NCBI GenBank assembly: GCA_017303675.1
Contig: JAFLBX010000002.1
Coordinates: forward strand, 496,001 to 560,000
Direction of reading: 5' to 3'
Length of the DNA: 64,000 nucleotides
Origin: Ignavibacteria bacterium
GTDB lineage: Bacteria; Bacteroidota; Ignavibacteria; Tepidaquicellales; OLB5
Shown: piece after piece, positions 55,801 through 64,000 of the stretch
Numbering within the stretch: the first letter of the stretch is position 1
Layout: each line of letters starts with the position of its first letter
Notes under the pieces: model-generated
Database searches by the model: none
What the model saw: only the letters and a program-made list of their open reading frames with translations
Told to the model about the DNA's origin: nothing
Position numbers and translations under genes: made by a program

Positions 55801-56480
55801 TCTCGGAAAATTTCGAAAAAAATGTTGTCAGCATGCCCTTCCCCAGCTGGAATTTATCATTAACAGGTATCGAAAAATTTGAAATGTTCCAGAATATTGC
55901 ACAGGCGATAACACTTGAAAGCGGTTATTCAAGTGAGTACCGTAAAGTTCTTACTTACGACGGATTAAAACCGGAGTATATTAGCGCACAGGCGCTGACA
56001 TCAGGATTTACACCGCTTATTGGTGTTAACTTCACATTTAAACAGCTTTCCGGAGGAAACCTGACGGCTTCATTTAAGCTGAGCAATACTGATAATATAA
56101 TTATGGAGCCAAACAATGCGAAGCTTACAAATACAGCCACAAGTGATATTGCAATAAATGCTAGTTTTACCAAATCCGGATTTTCACTGCCGCTGTTCGG
56201 GTTATCACTTGAAAATAATCTGACAATTTCATTTTCATATACGCGGACCAAGAATGATCCTCAGGTCTATTCTTTTTTAAGCGGATTCTGGGAATCGAAC
56301 TCTCAAAATGGCTCTACTTCAACAACACTGAATCCTTCGATTCAGTATAATCTTTCAAGAAGTGTAACTATGCAACTGTTTTATAAATATACCAAAATTG
56401 AACCTACCGGTTCAAACCTGCAGATAACTACAAGAACGACCAATGAAGCTGGCTTGAACATTAGACTGCAGATACAATAA
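49890..56480 (+). CDS. sprA: SprA, T9SS outer-membrane translocon protein
   Basis: About 2196 residues from the ATG at 49890, preferred to a TTG at 49866 because it begins a clean signal peptide (MKFLFAAVLFIVIFSSA..FAQ). Features fit SprA/Sov: the N-terminal WRSPLLLYGSQLERYDIKFDSLNN block, many beta-strand repeats, AYIDDFEG in the middle and a C-terminal strand-rich half ending in an aromatic/Q-rich strand (LNIRLQIQ). In Flavobacterium SprA forms the giant 36-strand outer-membrane pore of type IX secretion; somewhat shorter here. Explains the nine T9SS tails in the window. No other T9SS core genes are adjacent. Confidence 0.92.
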   Translation: MKFLFAAVLFIVIFSSANDTFAQGRDRSKFQIGFIDTSGSYLDTSLISDTTKIRGPIDSTARVNNFKFEKTEDPVPEYGDWRSPLLLYGSQLERYDIKFDSLNNVVITQTLDGEQLKVPLVLPLEKYLELRSRLNVKDQFYRLVTDTYIIETEDDLEKLFKNITEITIPLPFATETIFGPPTINLKINGIIDITASYQKSTNDLQTILSESQNQNNINFKQEVQVTTKGTVGDKLTVDADWNSQRTFEFENQLKLKYTGYPDEVIQSIEAGNVSLETRSNLIGSTQALFGVKAQFKLGPLTLTTIASQKKSEKKEVNITGGSVETPFDKSIYDYAETNYLLDERWGQYFTSYYTTGITPIDITQIEVWVYAEPNNPNKRSVYANDTLWRRPVGGYVLQDSTTAELGHTLIGNFVKLDPSEFTYNRYAGYITLKTLQALGKDAIAVAYKYNGPDGNDVQVGDFLNDISPSAKVKLRLLRYENMKPPDQDPNYSRLWERMLKNIYHIDARNIKNDPSNLTFNIYYTEPGLTPNPQYNGQTAPISNRSWMNLTGLDYRINGQPSDSIPAGDNAFDFFPGNTIDLENGLIIFPYLRPFSTALRDKGVEETFVGRNDTIYTSSKTTAQSVGYLKFTLKGTAKGDASSRYSLGFNLVEGSVKVFNGSVELAQGIDYSIDYALGELVIINASALVAGANLKITYETNDLFQLASKTLLGTRAELQINKTSYLGFTLINLKQQTLNNKIRIGEEPTNNTIIGFDASTDIKTNFLTKLVNKIPGYNTKEESILNFKGEVAFMLPDPNTLKSIIPSDNGESVAYIDDFEGVKKVIPLGLNPLSWTLSSIPYDDRLVPGTFTDEVRDSLMSRKRGRLNWYNLLNNVPILEVYPFRSVASNQNQSLTPMVFDIKPDSVGQYNYLKYNDFFAEGPAENKWSGVFKFINSSQTNLIDENINYIEVWMQVNGGIPIVSDSAKMLIDLGAISERIITSKTMPLNSTDPNINYHTEDRNGSGQLDVGEDNGIDGQPSSVEAQYYPDLVSETGGDPSRDNYSWVQGSTNYSGFNGTELNATNLTEAKRIDTEDLNNNGNLDLINNYFEYVIPLDSNSFKNHPFIAGGGNAGWYQFIIPLDEWHRTVGGSPTLTNIQYARVWFKGFETQTQIKIVDFNLVGNQWVKENKNDTTYTVSVVNIEDNPNYYSPPVDGLRQRDQTQVDQNVLSNEQSMSLDVQKLLPGQDKFVFKSFNTRPLDLVNYKIFKLFVNGDSSFTYTSPNDYDAAVVVRIGNDTSNYYEYRAPIRPDVRPMTPWNAFNEVIINLSELTAIKQKADSTGIIHYEPVINGPPGAFYGVIGSPSIRDIKQISLGIYNNNNNPIVPKELTGSIWFDEMRVIQANDASGYAFTLSTGLKIADLATLNFSYNKTDPNFHSLETSFGGLTTANSWEFSGVVNAHKVLNALLSKYVSVKFKDFFTLPISFSHQEILDKPKYLPATDIDLETAANNRYAQILAETGNQELAAYYADQIRVSAQTLRIANRFSISGAKFTFPGENFFVQQILNKIEINFVRNSYTERTPTLESKYAWDMNGSVGLSSDLDLMNTLNLKIGKFLPFGEEFSQARMYFFFPFMPLAPLFTNNISLSGSFNRRRGDEKLRSSFENSPTSRQFDANRGFTMNWKFIENWIVDLQGDYSFRSGSDLTYLETLNDSARTQRPNTEIFDDIFFNNGLINWGKDLDYSQTVSFNPRFNIPGLRDFIDLTGSYRVIYGWRASNFNNAQGSNVGYNTDMQATAFVKLKNLFNIFSSTNKIMGGSGKGFQQQDPADLLKILKTFLPDQVSVTYAQTKQLQNPAIQGRPGFGNFWMQFNSKENLGPSRMYQLGWETDPGRRIPLTNLVDNLNLNTTYTFNTFINPIFPDNLKINFTYKTGTGTISALTYNTDSLGFLGTPVNSSENRTITRPSFFVSLGTVADKLGIPTGLDTLSPAKFFSENFEKNVVSMPFPSWNLSLTGIEKFEMFQNIAQAITLESGYSSEYRKVLTYDGLKPEYISAQALTSGFTPLIGVNFTFKQLSGGNLTASFKLSNTDNIIMEPNNAKLTNTATSDIAINASFTKSGFSLPLFGLSLENNLTISFSYTRTKNDPQVYSFLSGFWESNSQNGSTSTTLNPSIQYNLSRSVTMQLFYKYTKIEPTGSNLQITTRTTNEAGLNIRLQIQ

Positions 56481-56482
56481 AC

Positions 56483-56740
56483 TTGGAAACATTCACTTTA
56501 GCGCTTGGTTTGCTGGCAGCCTGTTTAACAACATTTGCTTACCTGCCGCAATCCATAAAAGCTATCCGGACAAAACATACCAAGGATATCTCTTTCCCGA
56601 TGGTAATCATGCTTGAAGCAGGCCTTATAACCTGGCTTTCATATGGTATTCTTATAAACAGTATCCCCATAATTGCGGCAAATACAGTTTCAATTGTATT
56701 TATGACCACTATCCTTATTTTGAAAATTAAGTACAAATAG
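56483..56740 (+). CDS. SemiSWEET / PQ-loop sugar transporter
   Basis: 85 residues with three transmembrane helices, the size of a bacterial SemiSWEET. The PQ motif occurs in TTFAYLPQSIKAIRTKHTKDIS. These proteins dimerise to form a small sugar pore. Starts with TTG 2 nt after the sprA stop, so it is probably co-translated with sprA; a functional link is not evident. Confidence 0.85.
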   Translation: METFTLALGLLAACLTTFAYLPQSIKAIRTKHTKDISFPMVIMLEAGLITWLSYGILINSIPIIAANTVSIVFMTTILILKIKYK

Positions 56741-56778
56741 CGATATTTATTTATATTTCTTTTAATTTGCAGATTTTT

Positions 56779-56786
56779 TATATTTG
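56779..56786 (+). promoter_or_regulatory. Bacteroidetes-type -7 promoter element (TATATTTG)
   Basis: Exact TAnnTTTG match 41 nt before tRNA-Arg, suited to drive the two tRNA genes. Confidence 0.45.
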
Positions 56787-56827
56787 TAACTTGTTATTGA
56801 AAAAATCATCAATTATTAAGATAATTT

Positions 56828-56901
56828 GCGCCCATAGCTCAATCGGATAGAGCGACAGCCTTCTAAGCTGTAGGTTTCAGGTTCGATTCCTGATGGGCGT
56901 A
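56828..56901 (+). tRNA. tRNA-Arg (anticodon TCT)
   Basis: 74 nt that fold as a cloverleaf: acceptor GCGCCCA / TGGGCGT (with a terminal G-U pair), D arm AGCTC..GAGC, anticodon arm ACAGC-CTTCTAA-GCTGT with anticodon TCT, and T arm CAGG-TTCGATT-CCTG. CCA is not encoded. Confidence 0.93.
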
Positions 56902-56911
56902 CAAGTTTTAT

Positions 56912-56989
56912 GGTGAGCGTAGTTCAGTTGGTTAGAACATCAGATTGTGGCTCTGAGGGTCGGGGGTTCGAATCCCCTCGCTCACCCCA
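56912..56989 (+). tRNA. tRNA-His (anticodon GTG), CCA apparently encoded
   Basis: Cloverleaf with an extra 5' G opposite a discriminator C, the hallmark of tRNA-His; acceptor GTGAGCG / CGCTCAC; anticodon loop TTGTGGC with anticodon GTG; T arm GGGG-TTCGAAT-CCCC. The sequence after the discriminator reads CCA. Ten nucleotides after tRNA-Arg, so probably one transcript. Confidence 0.93.
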
Positions 56990-57072
56990 AATTCCACTAA
57001 ACAGCGCAGTGAATATAAACCAAACCCCCTGGTTAACTGCTATTTTTCATTGATTATTAAAGACTTTAAAAT

Positions 57073-57080
57073 TATATTTG
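57073..57080 (+). promoter_or_regulatory. Bacteroidetes-type -7 promoter element (TATATTTG)
   Basis: Exact TAnnTTTG match 47 nt before the secD start codon. Confidence 0.45.
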
Positions 57081-57127
57081 TTTCTTAGTATTTTTTAAGG
57101 GATTTCCAAAATTTACAGAGGATTAGT

Positions 57128-59194
57128 TTGAGAAAAAACAGGTTCAGAATTATTTTAACGTTACTTTTTATAGGTCTTTCCCTATACTTCCTGTATCCAA
57201 CATATAAGGATTACCAGTTCAACAAAGATATTAAAAATCTGGCTAATGCACAGGATAGCGCTGCATTTTTTGATAAATACGGCACAGAATTATTAAAAGC
57301 CCGCGAAGACAGGATAAAGCTTGGTCTTGACCTTCAGGGCGGTATGTATGTCATCATGGAAGTTGATATTGCCAAGCTGTTAACTGACCTTGCAAAAAAG
57401 CAGGATGAAACACTTAAGCAGGTTCTTGCCGCTACCAGTGAGCAGACAAAAAATGCTGATGATGATTTTGTTGATATTTTTGAGCAAAAGCTTAAAGAAA
57501 AAGGACTATCATTAAAGGCATATTACGGCGAAATAAGGGATGAAGACGCTGCAATTAAATCAAACCTGAAATCAGAAGTTGAAAACGCTATTGATAGAGC
57601 TATTCAGGTTGTAAGGAACAGGATTGACCAGTATGGCGTTTCAGAACCGGTTATTCAGAAAAAAGGCTCAAGCAGGCTAGTTGTAGAGCTTCCCGGCGTT
57701 AGCAATATCGCTGAAGTAAGAAAGCTTCTGCAGGGTACTGCCCTGCTTGAATTCAAGCTCGTTATCGATCCGCAGATCGCTGTTAAAGTGATGGAAAAGA
57801 TAAACACTTTCATGGCCGGCGGCAATCTTGATTCACTTATAAAAGCTGATTCATTAAGCAAGATAACTAAGGTTGATTCAGTTAAAAAAGATACAACCAA
57901 GCTAACCGATACAAAGATCAAAAAAGATTCTACGATTGTAAAAACTGCTGATACCACCAAAAAGGATATCACCAAAAAAGATACTACAAAAAAAGATACA
58001 AAGAAGGATACATCCAAAAAGATAACATCCAAGGATTCCATTAAGCCAACTGATTCAAACCTGACAGGCTTGACAGACAGCAACGGAAATCCGATCGATA
58101 CAAACCAGCAGATGAGCGAAGAGGAGTTCAAGAAAAAGAACCCATGGTTCTACCTCGTTCGCCCGCAGCAGTACCAGGATGGCTCACTTGTATGGCTAGT
58201 CCGTGAAACTGATAAACCCAAAGTTCAGAAGCTGCTTGATAAAAAAGAGATACAGGATCTTATTCCAACAGATATAAGTTTTGCTTTCAGCAACCGCTCG
58301 GAATTTGTTGATGGCGGCGAAAAGATATTCCAGTTCTACATTCTTAAAAAAGTTCCTGAGCTCACAGGTGGTGTTGTAATAAACGCAAGATCGAATATTG
58401 ATCCTACTAATAATACTCCCGTTGTTTACATGGAAATGAACAGCGATGGATCTGCTGACTGGGCAAGAATAACAGGCGCAAACATTAATAAACAGATTGC
58501 TATTGTTCTTGATAACGTTGTTTATTCTGCTCCCGTAGTTAGAAGCAAAATTACAGGCGGTAATTCACAGATCGAAGGTATGGCAAATATCCAGGAAGCA
58601 AAGCTTCTTGAGATCGTGCTTAAAGCCGGTGCGCTTCCAGCTCCCCTTTCAATTATTGAAGAAAGAACAGTCGGACCATCACTCGGTGAAGACTCAATTC
58701 AGAAAGGTTTATATTCATCTATCATAGCGCTGATACTTGTTGCTATATTTATGATAATATATTACCGCTTCGCAGGTAGTGTTGCTGATCTTGCTCTGGT
58801 GTTCAACATGTTCGTAATTCTGGGTATCATGGCAAGCTTCCATGCAACATTAACTCTGCCGGGTATCGCAGGTCTTATTCTCTCTATTGGTATGGCGGTG
58901 GATTCCAACGTTCTTATTTATGAGCGAATACGCGAAGAGCTAGCCGGAGGCAAGCCGATAAAAACGGCAATTGAAATTGGATATAAAAAAGCTTTTTCAG
59001 CTATTTTTGATGGTCACGTGACCTCAATTATAACGGCAATTATTCTTTATCAGTTCGGTACAGGTCCTATCCAGGGATTCGCTTTAACACTGCTTATCGG
59101 TTTGATAGCAAACCTCTTCACCGCTATTGTTATGACAAGAATAGTGTTTGATATTATGACTGATAAAGGTAAATCCACAATTAATTTCGGATAA
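57128..59194 (+). CDS. secD: Protein-export membrane protein SecD with charged insertion
   Basis: 688 residues, longer than E. coli SecD (about 615). One N-terminal helix (8-25), the P1-head opening LGLDLQGGMYVIMEVD, and the C-terminal six-helix RND core including AVDSNVLIYERIREEL. It uses the proton gradient to help pull proteins through SecYEG. Residues about 240-325 form a Lys/Asp/Thr/Ser-rich low-complexity insertion between halves of the periplasmic head, an unusual feature. The start is TTG after AGAGGA. secF follows after 20 nt. Confidence 0.93.
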   Translation: MRKNRFRIILTLLFIGLSLYFLYPTYKDYQFNKDIKNLANAQDSAAFFDKYGTELLKAREDRIKLGLDLQGGMYVIMEVDIAKLLTDLAKKQDETLKQVLAATSEQTKNADDDFVDIFEQKLKEKGLSLKAYYGEIRDEDAAIKSNLKSEVENAIDRAIQVVRNRIDQYGVSEPVIQKKGSSRLVVELPGVSNIAEVRKLLQGTALLEFKLVIDPQIAVKVMEKINTFMAGGNLDSLIKADSLSKITKVDSVKKDTTKLTDTKIKKDSTIVKTADTTKKDITKKDTTKKDTKKDTSKKITSKDSIKPTDSNLTGLTDSNGNPIDTNQQMSEEEFKKKNPWFYLVRPQQYQDGSLVWLVRETDKPKVQKLLDKKEIQDLIPTDISFAFSNRSEFVDGGEKIFQFYILKKVPELTGGVVINARSNIDPTNNTPVVYMEMNSDGSADWARITGANINKQIAIVLDNVVYSAPVVRSKITGGNSQIEGMANIQEAKLLEIVLKAGALPAPLSIIEERTVGPSLGEDSIQKGLYSSIIALILVAIFMIIYYRFAGSVADLALVFNMFVILGIMASFHATLTLPGIAGLILSIGMAVDSNVLIYERIREELAGGKPIKTAIEIGYKKAFSAIFDGHVTSIITAIILYQFGTGPIQGFALTLLIGLIANLFTAIVMTRIVFDIMTDKGKSTINFG

Positions 59195-59214
59195 TTTAGA
59201 AAGAAAATTTTATA

Positions 59215-60165
59215 ATGCAATTTTTTCATAGTACTAATATAGATTTTTTAAGCAAGAGAAAGATGTTCTATCTTGCTTCAACCGCGCTGATTGTGATAGG
59301 TATGGTAGCCTTTTTTGCAAAAGGACTTGTAATAGGTATCGATTTTGCAGGCGGTACAGAAGTGCTAGTCCGTTTCCAGAACAATGTTGAAATAAACAGC
59401 ATCAGGTCTGCAATGGATGTTTCAGGTATAACCGGTGCGGAAATTAAAACACTGGGCAGCGATAGAGATATTCTTATCAGAACCGCTGAACCCGGCGAAG
59501 GCACAACAGTCAGCGACAGGATAAAGGAAAGCTTAACCAAAAATGTACAGGGTAATCCGTTTGAAGTATTAAGGATAGATAAAGTAGGACCCAAGATCGG
59601 AAAAGAGCTTACTACCTCTGCAATTTACGCTACAATATTTTCGCTGATCGCTATCCTTATATACCTCGCATTCAGGTTTGAATTCCTGTATGCACTAGGC
59701 TCTGTAGTTGCTTTGCTTCATGACGTATTAATGACACTTGGAATTGTTGCATTAACCGGGGCTTTGTTCCCTTCTATGAACCTGGAGCTAAATCAGGGTA
59801 TGGTTGCCGCATTTTTAACACTTATCGGTTTTTCGGTAAATGATACAGTTGTTGTGTTTGACCGTATCAGGGAAAACATTAAGCTGTTTAAAAGCGAAAG
59901 CATATTCACAGTTATGAACAAAAGCTTGAATTACACTCTTAACAGAACAATTATCACAAACGGTACGGTATTTATTACTGTGCTTATTCTTTTGATATTC
60001 GGCGGTGAAGTTAACAGAAGCTTTGCCTATACATTTTTGATCGGTATTATTACCGGAACATATTCATCAATTTATGTTGCCGGCGCTTTTGTGGTTGATG
60101 CAAAAGGATACCTTGATAAAAAGAACAAACCTGCCGCAAGAACTGCTGCAGTAAGCAAAGCTTAA
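59215..60165 (+). CDS. secF: Protein-export membrane protein SecF
   Basis: 316 residues, the normal SecF length. N-terminal helix, periplasmic head opening GIDFAGGTEVLVRF, then five further helices with the conserved FSVNDTVVVFDRIREN and SLNYTLNRTIITNGTVFITV blocks. Works with SecD to complete Sec-dependent translocation. Downstream of secD by 20 nt and followed by a terminator. Confidence 0.94.
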   Translation: MQFFHSTNIDFLSKRKMFYLASTALIVIGMVAFFAKGLVIGIDFAGGTEVLVRFQNNVEINSIRSAMDVSGITGAEIKTLGSDRDILIRTAEPGEGTTVSDRIKESLTKNVQGNPFEVLRIDKVGPKIGKELTTSAIYATIFSLIAILIYLAFRFEFLYALGSVVALLHDVLMTLGIVALTGALFPSMNLELNQGMVAAFLTLIGFSVNDTVVVFDRIRENIKLFKSESIFTVMNKSLNYTLNRTIITNGTVFITVLILLIFGGEVNRSFAYTFLIGIITGTYSSIYVAGAFVVDAKGYLDKKNKPAARTAAVSKA

Positions 60166-60180
60166 TATATCAATTATTCA

Positions 60181-60204
60181 AAGCCCGGTATAACTGCCGG
60201 GCTT
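60181..60204 (+). terminator. Terminator after secF
   Basis: Stem AAGCCCGG / CCGGGCTT with an 8-nt loop and a short T-rich tail, 15 nt after the secF stop. Confidence 0.82.
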
Positions 60205-60221
60205 TACTTCCATTCTTCTGA

Positions 60222-61517
<1,296 letters not shown>

Positions 61518-61538
61518 AACAAAGTTTTTGTATAAAAC

Positions 61539-61571
61539 AAAAGGCTCAGAAATATTTTCTGAGCCTTTTTA
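61539..61571. terminator. Bidirectional terminator between purA and lipoprotein gene
   Basis: Stem AAAGGCTCAGA / TCTGAGCCTTT with an AT loop, A run before and T run after. Confidence 0.87.
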
Positions 61572-61588
61572 ATTTAAACTAATTGGTG

Positions 61589-62062
61589 TTATTTTTTCAG
61601 ATATACAGCTTTGAACAATCCGCCTTCATTATGTGTTCCGCGGAATGTTGAATAATGCCAGCCGCCTTCAAGGTTTTTGCTTTTTACAAATGCGTTAATA
61701 AATACATTAGCATCGGCAATTTTTGGATTTGTATTTATATTGATAAATTTTTTCTTATCGTTATAATATCCCTTCAATTCACCGCCTGTCATGGTAGAAA
61801 AGCCCTGGTATGAAGTATCTGCAGTGTTTTTAGTTATTGTATAGCTGCCGGTCACTTCGTAGTCATTTTCATCACCGGTGGCTTTCTGTTTTGTTATATT
61901 TACCACAGACATCTCACCTTCTACAAGGCTTGTGCCGGCGCTATCGGTAATTACATAGCTGTATTTACCGGTTTTCAGCGAAATTGATTTTTCGCTTTCA
62001 CTGCCAGAGCACGCATTAAATATCAAAACAAAAGCGATTGAAAGTATTGTTATTATTTTCAT
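61589..62062 (-). CDS. Small lipoprotein of unknown function
   Basis: 157 residues. The lipoprotein signal ends FNACS, with C18 predicted as the lipidation site. The mature part is strand-rich (YEVTGSYTITKN, GGELKGYYNDKKKFININTNP, GGWHYSTFRGTHNEGGLFKAVYLKK), resembling small calycin-like or immunoglobulin-like envelope domains without a firm match. Its ATG overlaps the protease stop (TAATG), so the two are probably translationally coupled. Confidence 0.72.
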   Translation of the reverse strand: MKIITILSIAFVLIFNACSGSESEKSISLKTGKYSYVITDSAGTSLVEGEMSVVNITKQKATGDENDYEVTGSYTITKNTADTSYQGFSTMTGGELKGYYNDKKKFININTNPKIADANVFINAFVKSKNLEGGWHYSTFRGTHNEGGLFKAVYLKK

Positions 62063-63792
62063 TATTTTATCAGCACCATTTTTTTAATTTCTGAATAGAC
62101 CGAATTATTTTCTCTGCTAACATCCAGTTTATAAAAATATACCCCTGATGAAAGATTATACATATTTGCATCAAGTGTATATGAAAATATACCGATCGGG
62201 TAATATTGCGAATTTATCAGCTGAGCTACTTCCCTGCCTGCAGCATCATATACCTTTAAATTTACAAACCCATCCTGCGGAAGCGCGAATTTGATGTTTG
62301 TTGATGGATTGAACGGATTCGGATAGTTCTGCAGCAGGTTAAAATCAAGCGGAGCTTCAGATGAATTCAGCGGGTTATCAATACATAAAGCCTGCTGGTA
62401 CCTTAACCTGATAGTATCACCGGGTAACGGTCCGAAACCAAGATTAAAGTTAATAGCGCCGCCTACCGGTATATGGCAATAGCTCATTATTGTACCATTT
62501 GGATTTGGACGGGTTTGACTGAAACAGCTTCCCTGTTCAGCAGCTACACATGAATCAATAGCACCAATTCCGCCTCCGGGTAAAGATGGCCAAATACATG
62601 CCTGTGTATGTGATGAACCGAAATTGTGGCCGGTTTCATGAGCCATTACCTCAACTGTCCATGAATAAATAGGTACATTATTGTATGAATTTTCAAGCTC
62701 ATTGAAAGCATATCTGCCTGACTGGCTGCCCGGTTCATAAGGCTGGCAGAGAACATTCACCCATGCAATTGCACCCTGAACAGGTGTTCTTGTTGAAAGC
62801 AGCTGCGCAAGATTACCGCCGCCCCTGATATCGTTTTTAATAGTACTTCCAAATGCATAAAGTATTTCTGCGGTCTGGCTGGTGCTGTATTGTCTGTACG
62901 GGTCAGCGCTTGTATAAACAAGCATTTCTGATGCCAGCTGCAGGCTTAATGATTCATTGTTATAAAGTACATTTACCTGGTTAAATACTGCTGTAACATA
63001 ATTCACAACACTTTGTGAATTGCTGCCTTTATCCAGGTACATCTGGTAATCACAAACATAATACATCTTCACAGGGTTAACTGTTGAAGATGAATTCGGA
63101 GTCGGGTCAGGTTTTACATGGTTATTGTTATCCCTGTAATGTTTCCCGTAACCGTCTTCAGTGTGGCAGTTGAATTCGAATTTTTTTCTCAGGTCCCTGT
63201 CATTATAATAAATGTATTCATTGTTATCATTTTCCATTGCGCCAAGATTGTAATTACCGTCATTTGTTGATACAACGCCGATAATTTCATTTTCGAAAAT
63301 ACTTATAGCGGCAATTGAATTAGCCTCGTTTTTAATAATACCCTGGTAATAGAGTCCCTGTTTATATACTTCAGATTTTCCGTCTGATGTCATTATTTTA
63401 AAATCTGCAGGAATAAAATTTACCCTGCAAAGTTCAAGCTCAACATTCCCTTTGTTCGAAGGGATCACAAATGTAATATTTTGTGAGCCTTTTGAATTCA
63501 AATTACTGAGAGCAGCTCTATCCAGTGTGAAAAATGAAGCATCTTTCACCGCATTGTTTAATGCTGCTGAATTATCTTTTTCGCTCTTCTTAAGCAGGTT
63601 AACAGTTTCAAAGTTTGCTCCTGTTTTTCTGCTGTTTACAAGCTCATAAGCTGAGTTCTTGTGTTCTATCTTATTTTCAGATTGTTTAACCGTTTCTGTA
63701 TTTTCAGGTGTGTTAAATGCCGTAAATGCAAAAACTATAACACACAGAAATATTGAAACGAAAATCAGGTTTAATTTATATGTTTTTTTCAT
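62062..63792 (-). CDS. Reprolysin-type (M12B-like) zinc metalloprotease with T9SS tail
   Basis: 576 residues: signal peptide (residues 5-25), propeptide-like region to about 210, a metzincin catalytic domain with HETGHNFGSSH (the HExxHxxGxxH zinc motif) and a Met-turn MSYC, several cysteines for disulphides, and a T9SS tail opening LLQNYPNPFNPST. Expected to be secreted or surface-attached and to degrade extracellular protein. Translationally coupled to the following lipoprotein gene. Confidence 0.88.
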   Translation of the reverse strand: MKKTYKLNLIFVSIFLCVIVFAFTAFNTPENTETVKQSENKIEHKNSAYELVNSRKTGANFETVNLLKKSEKDNSAALNNAVKDASFFTLDRAALSNLNSKGSQNITFVIPSNKGNVELELCRVNFIPADFKIMTSDGKSEVYKQGLYYQGIIKNEANSIAAISIFENEIIGVVSTNDGNYNLGAMENDNNEYIYYNDRDLRKKFEFNCHTEDGYGKHYRDNNNHVKPDPTPNSSSTVNPVKMYYVCDYQMYLDKGSNSQSVVNYVTAVFNQVNVLYNNESLSLQLASEMLVYTSADPYRQYSTSQTAEILYAFGSTIKNDIRGGGNLAQLLSTRTPVQGAIAWVNVLCQPYEPGSQSGRYAFNELENSYNNVPIYSWTVEVMAHETGHNFGSSHTQACIWPSLPGGGIGAIDSCVAAEQGSCFSQTRPNPNGTIMSYCHIPVGGAINFNLGFGPLPGDTIRLRYQQALCIDNPLNSSEAPLDFNLLQNYPNPFNPSTNIKFALPQDGFVNLKVYDAAGREVAQLINSQYYPIGIFSYTLDANMYNLSSGVYFYKLDVSRENNSVYSEIKKMVLIK

Positions 63793-63797
63793 GTGTT

Positions 63798-64000
63798 TTA
63801 TTTTATTATTTCTGATGAATTATAGTTTGAAACGGTTTTGCCTTCTTTTTGATTTACATTATTTTTTTCGCTTATCGAATTGGAATAATACAGAATCCTG
63901 TTATTATTTACACCTGTTAAGACCAGCTGATTGCTTTGTGTAAATGAAAAATTATACTGGACACCAGAATCAGTATAAGTTAAAGTTGAACCTGATACGG
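63798..64000 (-). CDS. C-terminal end of an unidentified gene cut by the window edge
   Basis: The frame is open from the window edge to a TAA at 63798 and encodes at least 66 residues (SGSTLTYTDSGVQYNFSFTQSNQLVLTGVNNNRILYYSN... then a Lys/Asn-rich end). Strand-like repeats suggest an exported protein. It ends 5 nt before the protease start codon, so it is probably the upstream gene of the same operon. No T9SS tail is present at its C-terminus. Confidence 0.6.
   Translation of the reverse strand, partial: VSGSTLTYTDSGVQYNFSFTQSNQLVLTGVNNNRILYYSNSISEKNNVNQKEGKTVSNYNSSEIIK

Noticed and set aside
57655-58131. Long antisense frame over the SecD insertion
   Set aside because: Produced by the repetitive Lys/Asp/Thr codons on the other strand.

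Overview
The window looks like a chromosomal segment of a low-GC, Gram-negative bacterium of the Bacteroidetes/Chlorobi group, most likely Ignavibacteria-like. Three things point that way. Nine predicted secreted proteins end in a type IX secretion (T9SS) sorting domain with the NYPNPFNP-type opening typical of Ignavibacteria and relatives. A full-length SprA (the T9SS outer-membrane translocon) is encoded. A TAnnTTTG element, the Bacteroidetes-type -7 promoter motif, recurs upstream of several genes. This placement is inferred from sequence features and was not checked against a database.

Layout. 0-7.5 kb: CvpA-like membrane protein, an NtrC/NtrX-type response regulator lacking the GAFTGA loop, three tandem LVIVD-type (choice-of-anchor B) T9SS proteins, a small DUF2007-like protein and an RlmB-type rRNA methylase. 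7.5-13 kb: OPA-family MFS transporter, DMT-like membrane protein and HAD phosphatase in a tight operon, facing nuoL-nuoK. 13-16.6 kb: small secreted protein, a cyclic-2,3-diphosphoglycerate-synthetase-like GTPase, and an aspartate carbamoyltransferase whose conserved N-terminus has no ATG/GTG/TTG start. 16.8-30.4 kb: BNR-repeat T9SS proteins, SSB, NHL and VWA proteins, nuoN, a lipoprotein hydrolase, two WG-repeat proteins and a beta-CASP nuclease-like protein. 30.6-38.8 kb: rhodanese-MBL plus SulP sulfur pair, an aldehyde dehydrogenase, small secreted proteins, a putative HExxH protease, a VOC protein, two outer-membrane-barrel paralogs (one frameshifted at a homopolymer) and a DUF559 nuclease bracketed by inverted repeats. 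38.8-49.6 kb: peptidase T, two T9SS proteins, an NhaD-like antiporter, nuoM, an aminotransferase, an aldehyde dehydrogenase and an HNH nuclease. 49.9-64 kb: sprA, a SemiSWEET, tRNA-Arg and tRNA-His, secD-secF, purA, a lipoprotein, a reprolysin-type T9SS protease and a truncated gene at the window edge.

How it fits together. SecDF helps export across the inner membrane and SprA would carry T9SS cargo across the outer membrane; nine probable cargo proteins (propellers, BNR proteins, a metalloprotease) lie in the same window. Complex I membrane subunits (L, K, N, M) are present but split over three distant loci. Intergenic DNA is rich in short palindromic repeats of several families, including a four-unit alternating cluster near 35 kb. 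No CRISPR array, prophage, rRNA operon or classical transposase was seen. No complete undescribed system is demonstrated; the best leads are the DUF559/inverted-repeat unit, the alternating palindrome cluster, the start-less carbamoyltransferase next to the GTPase, and the homopolymer frameshift.
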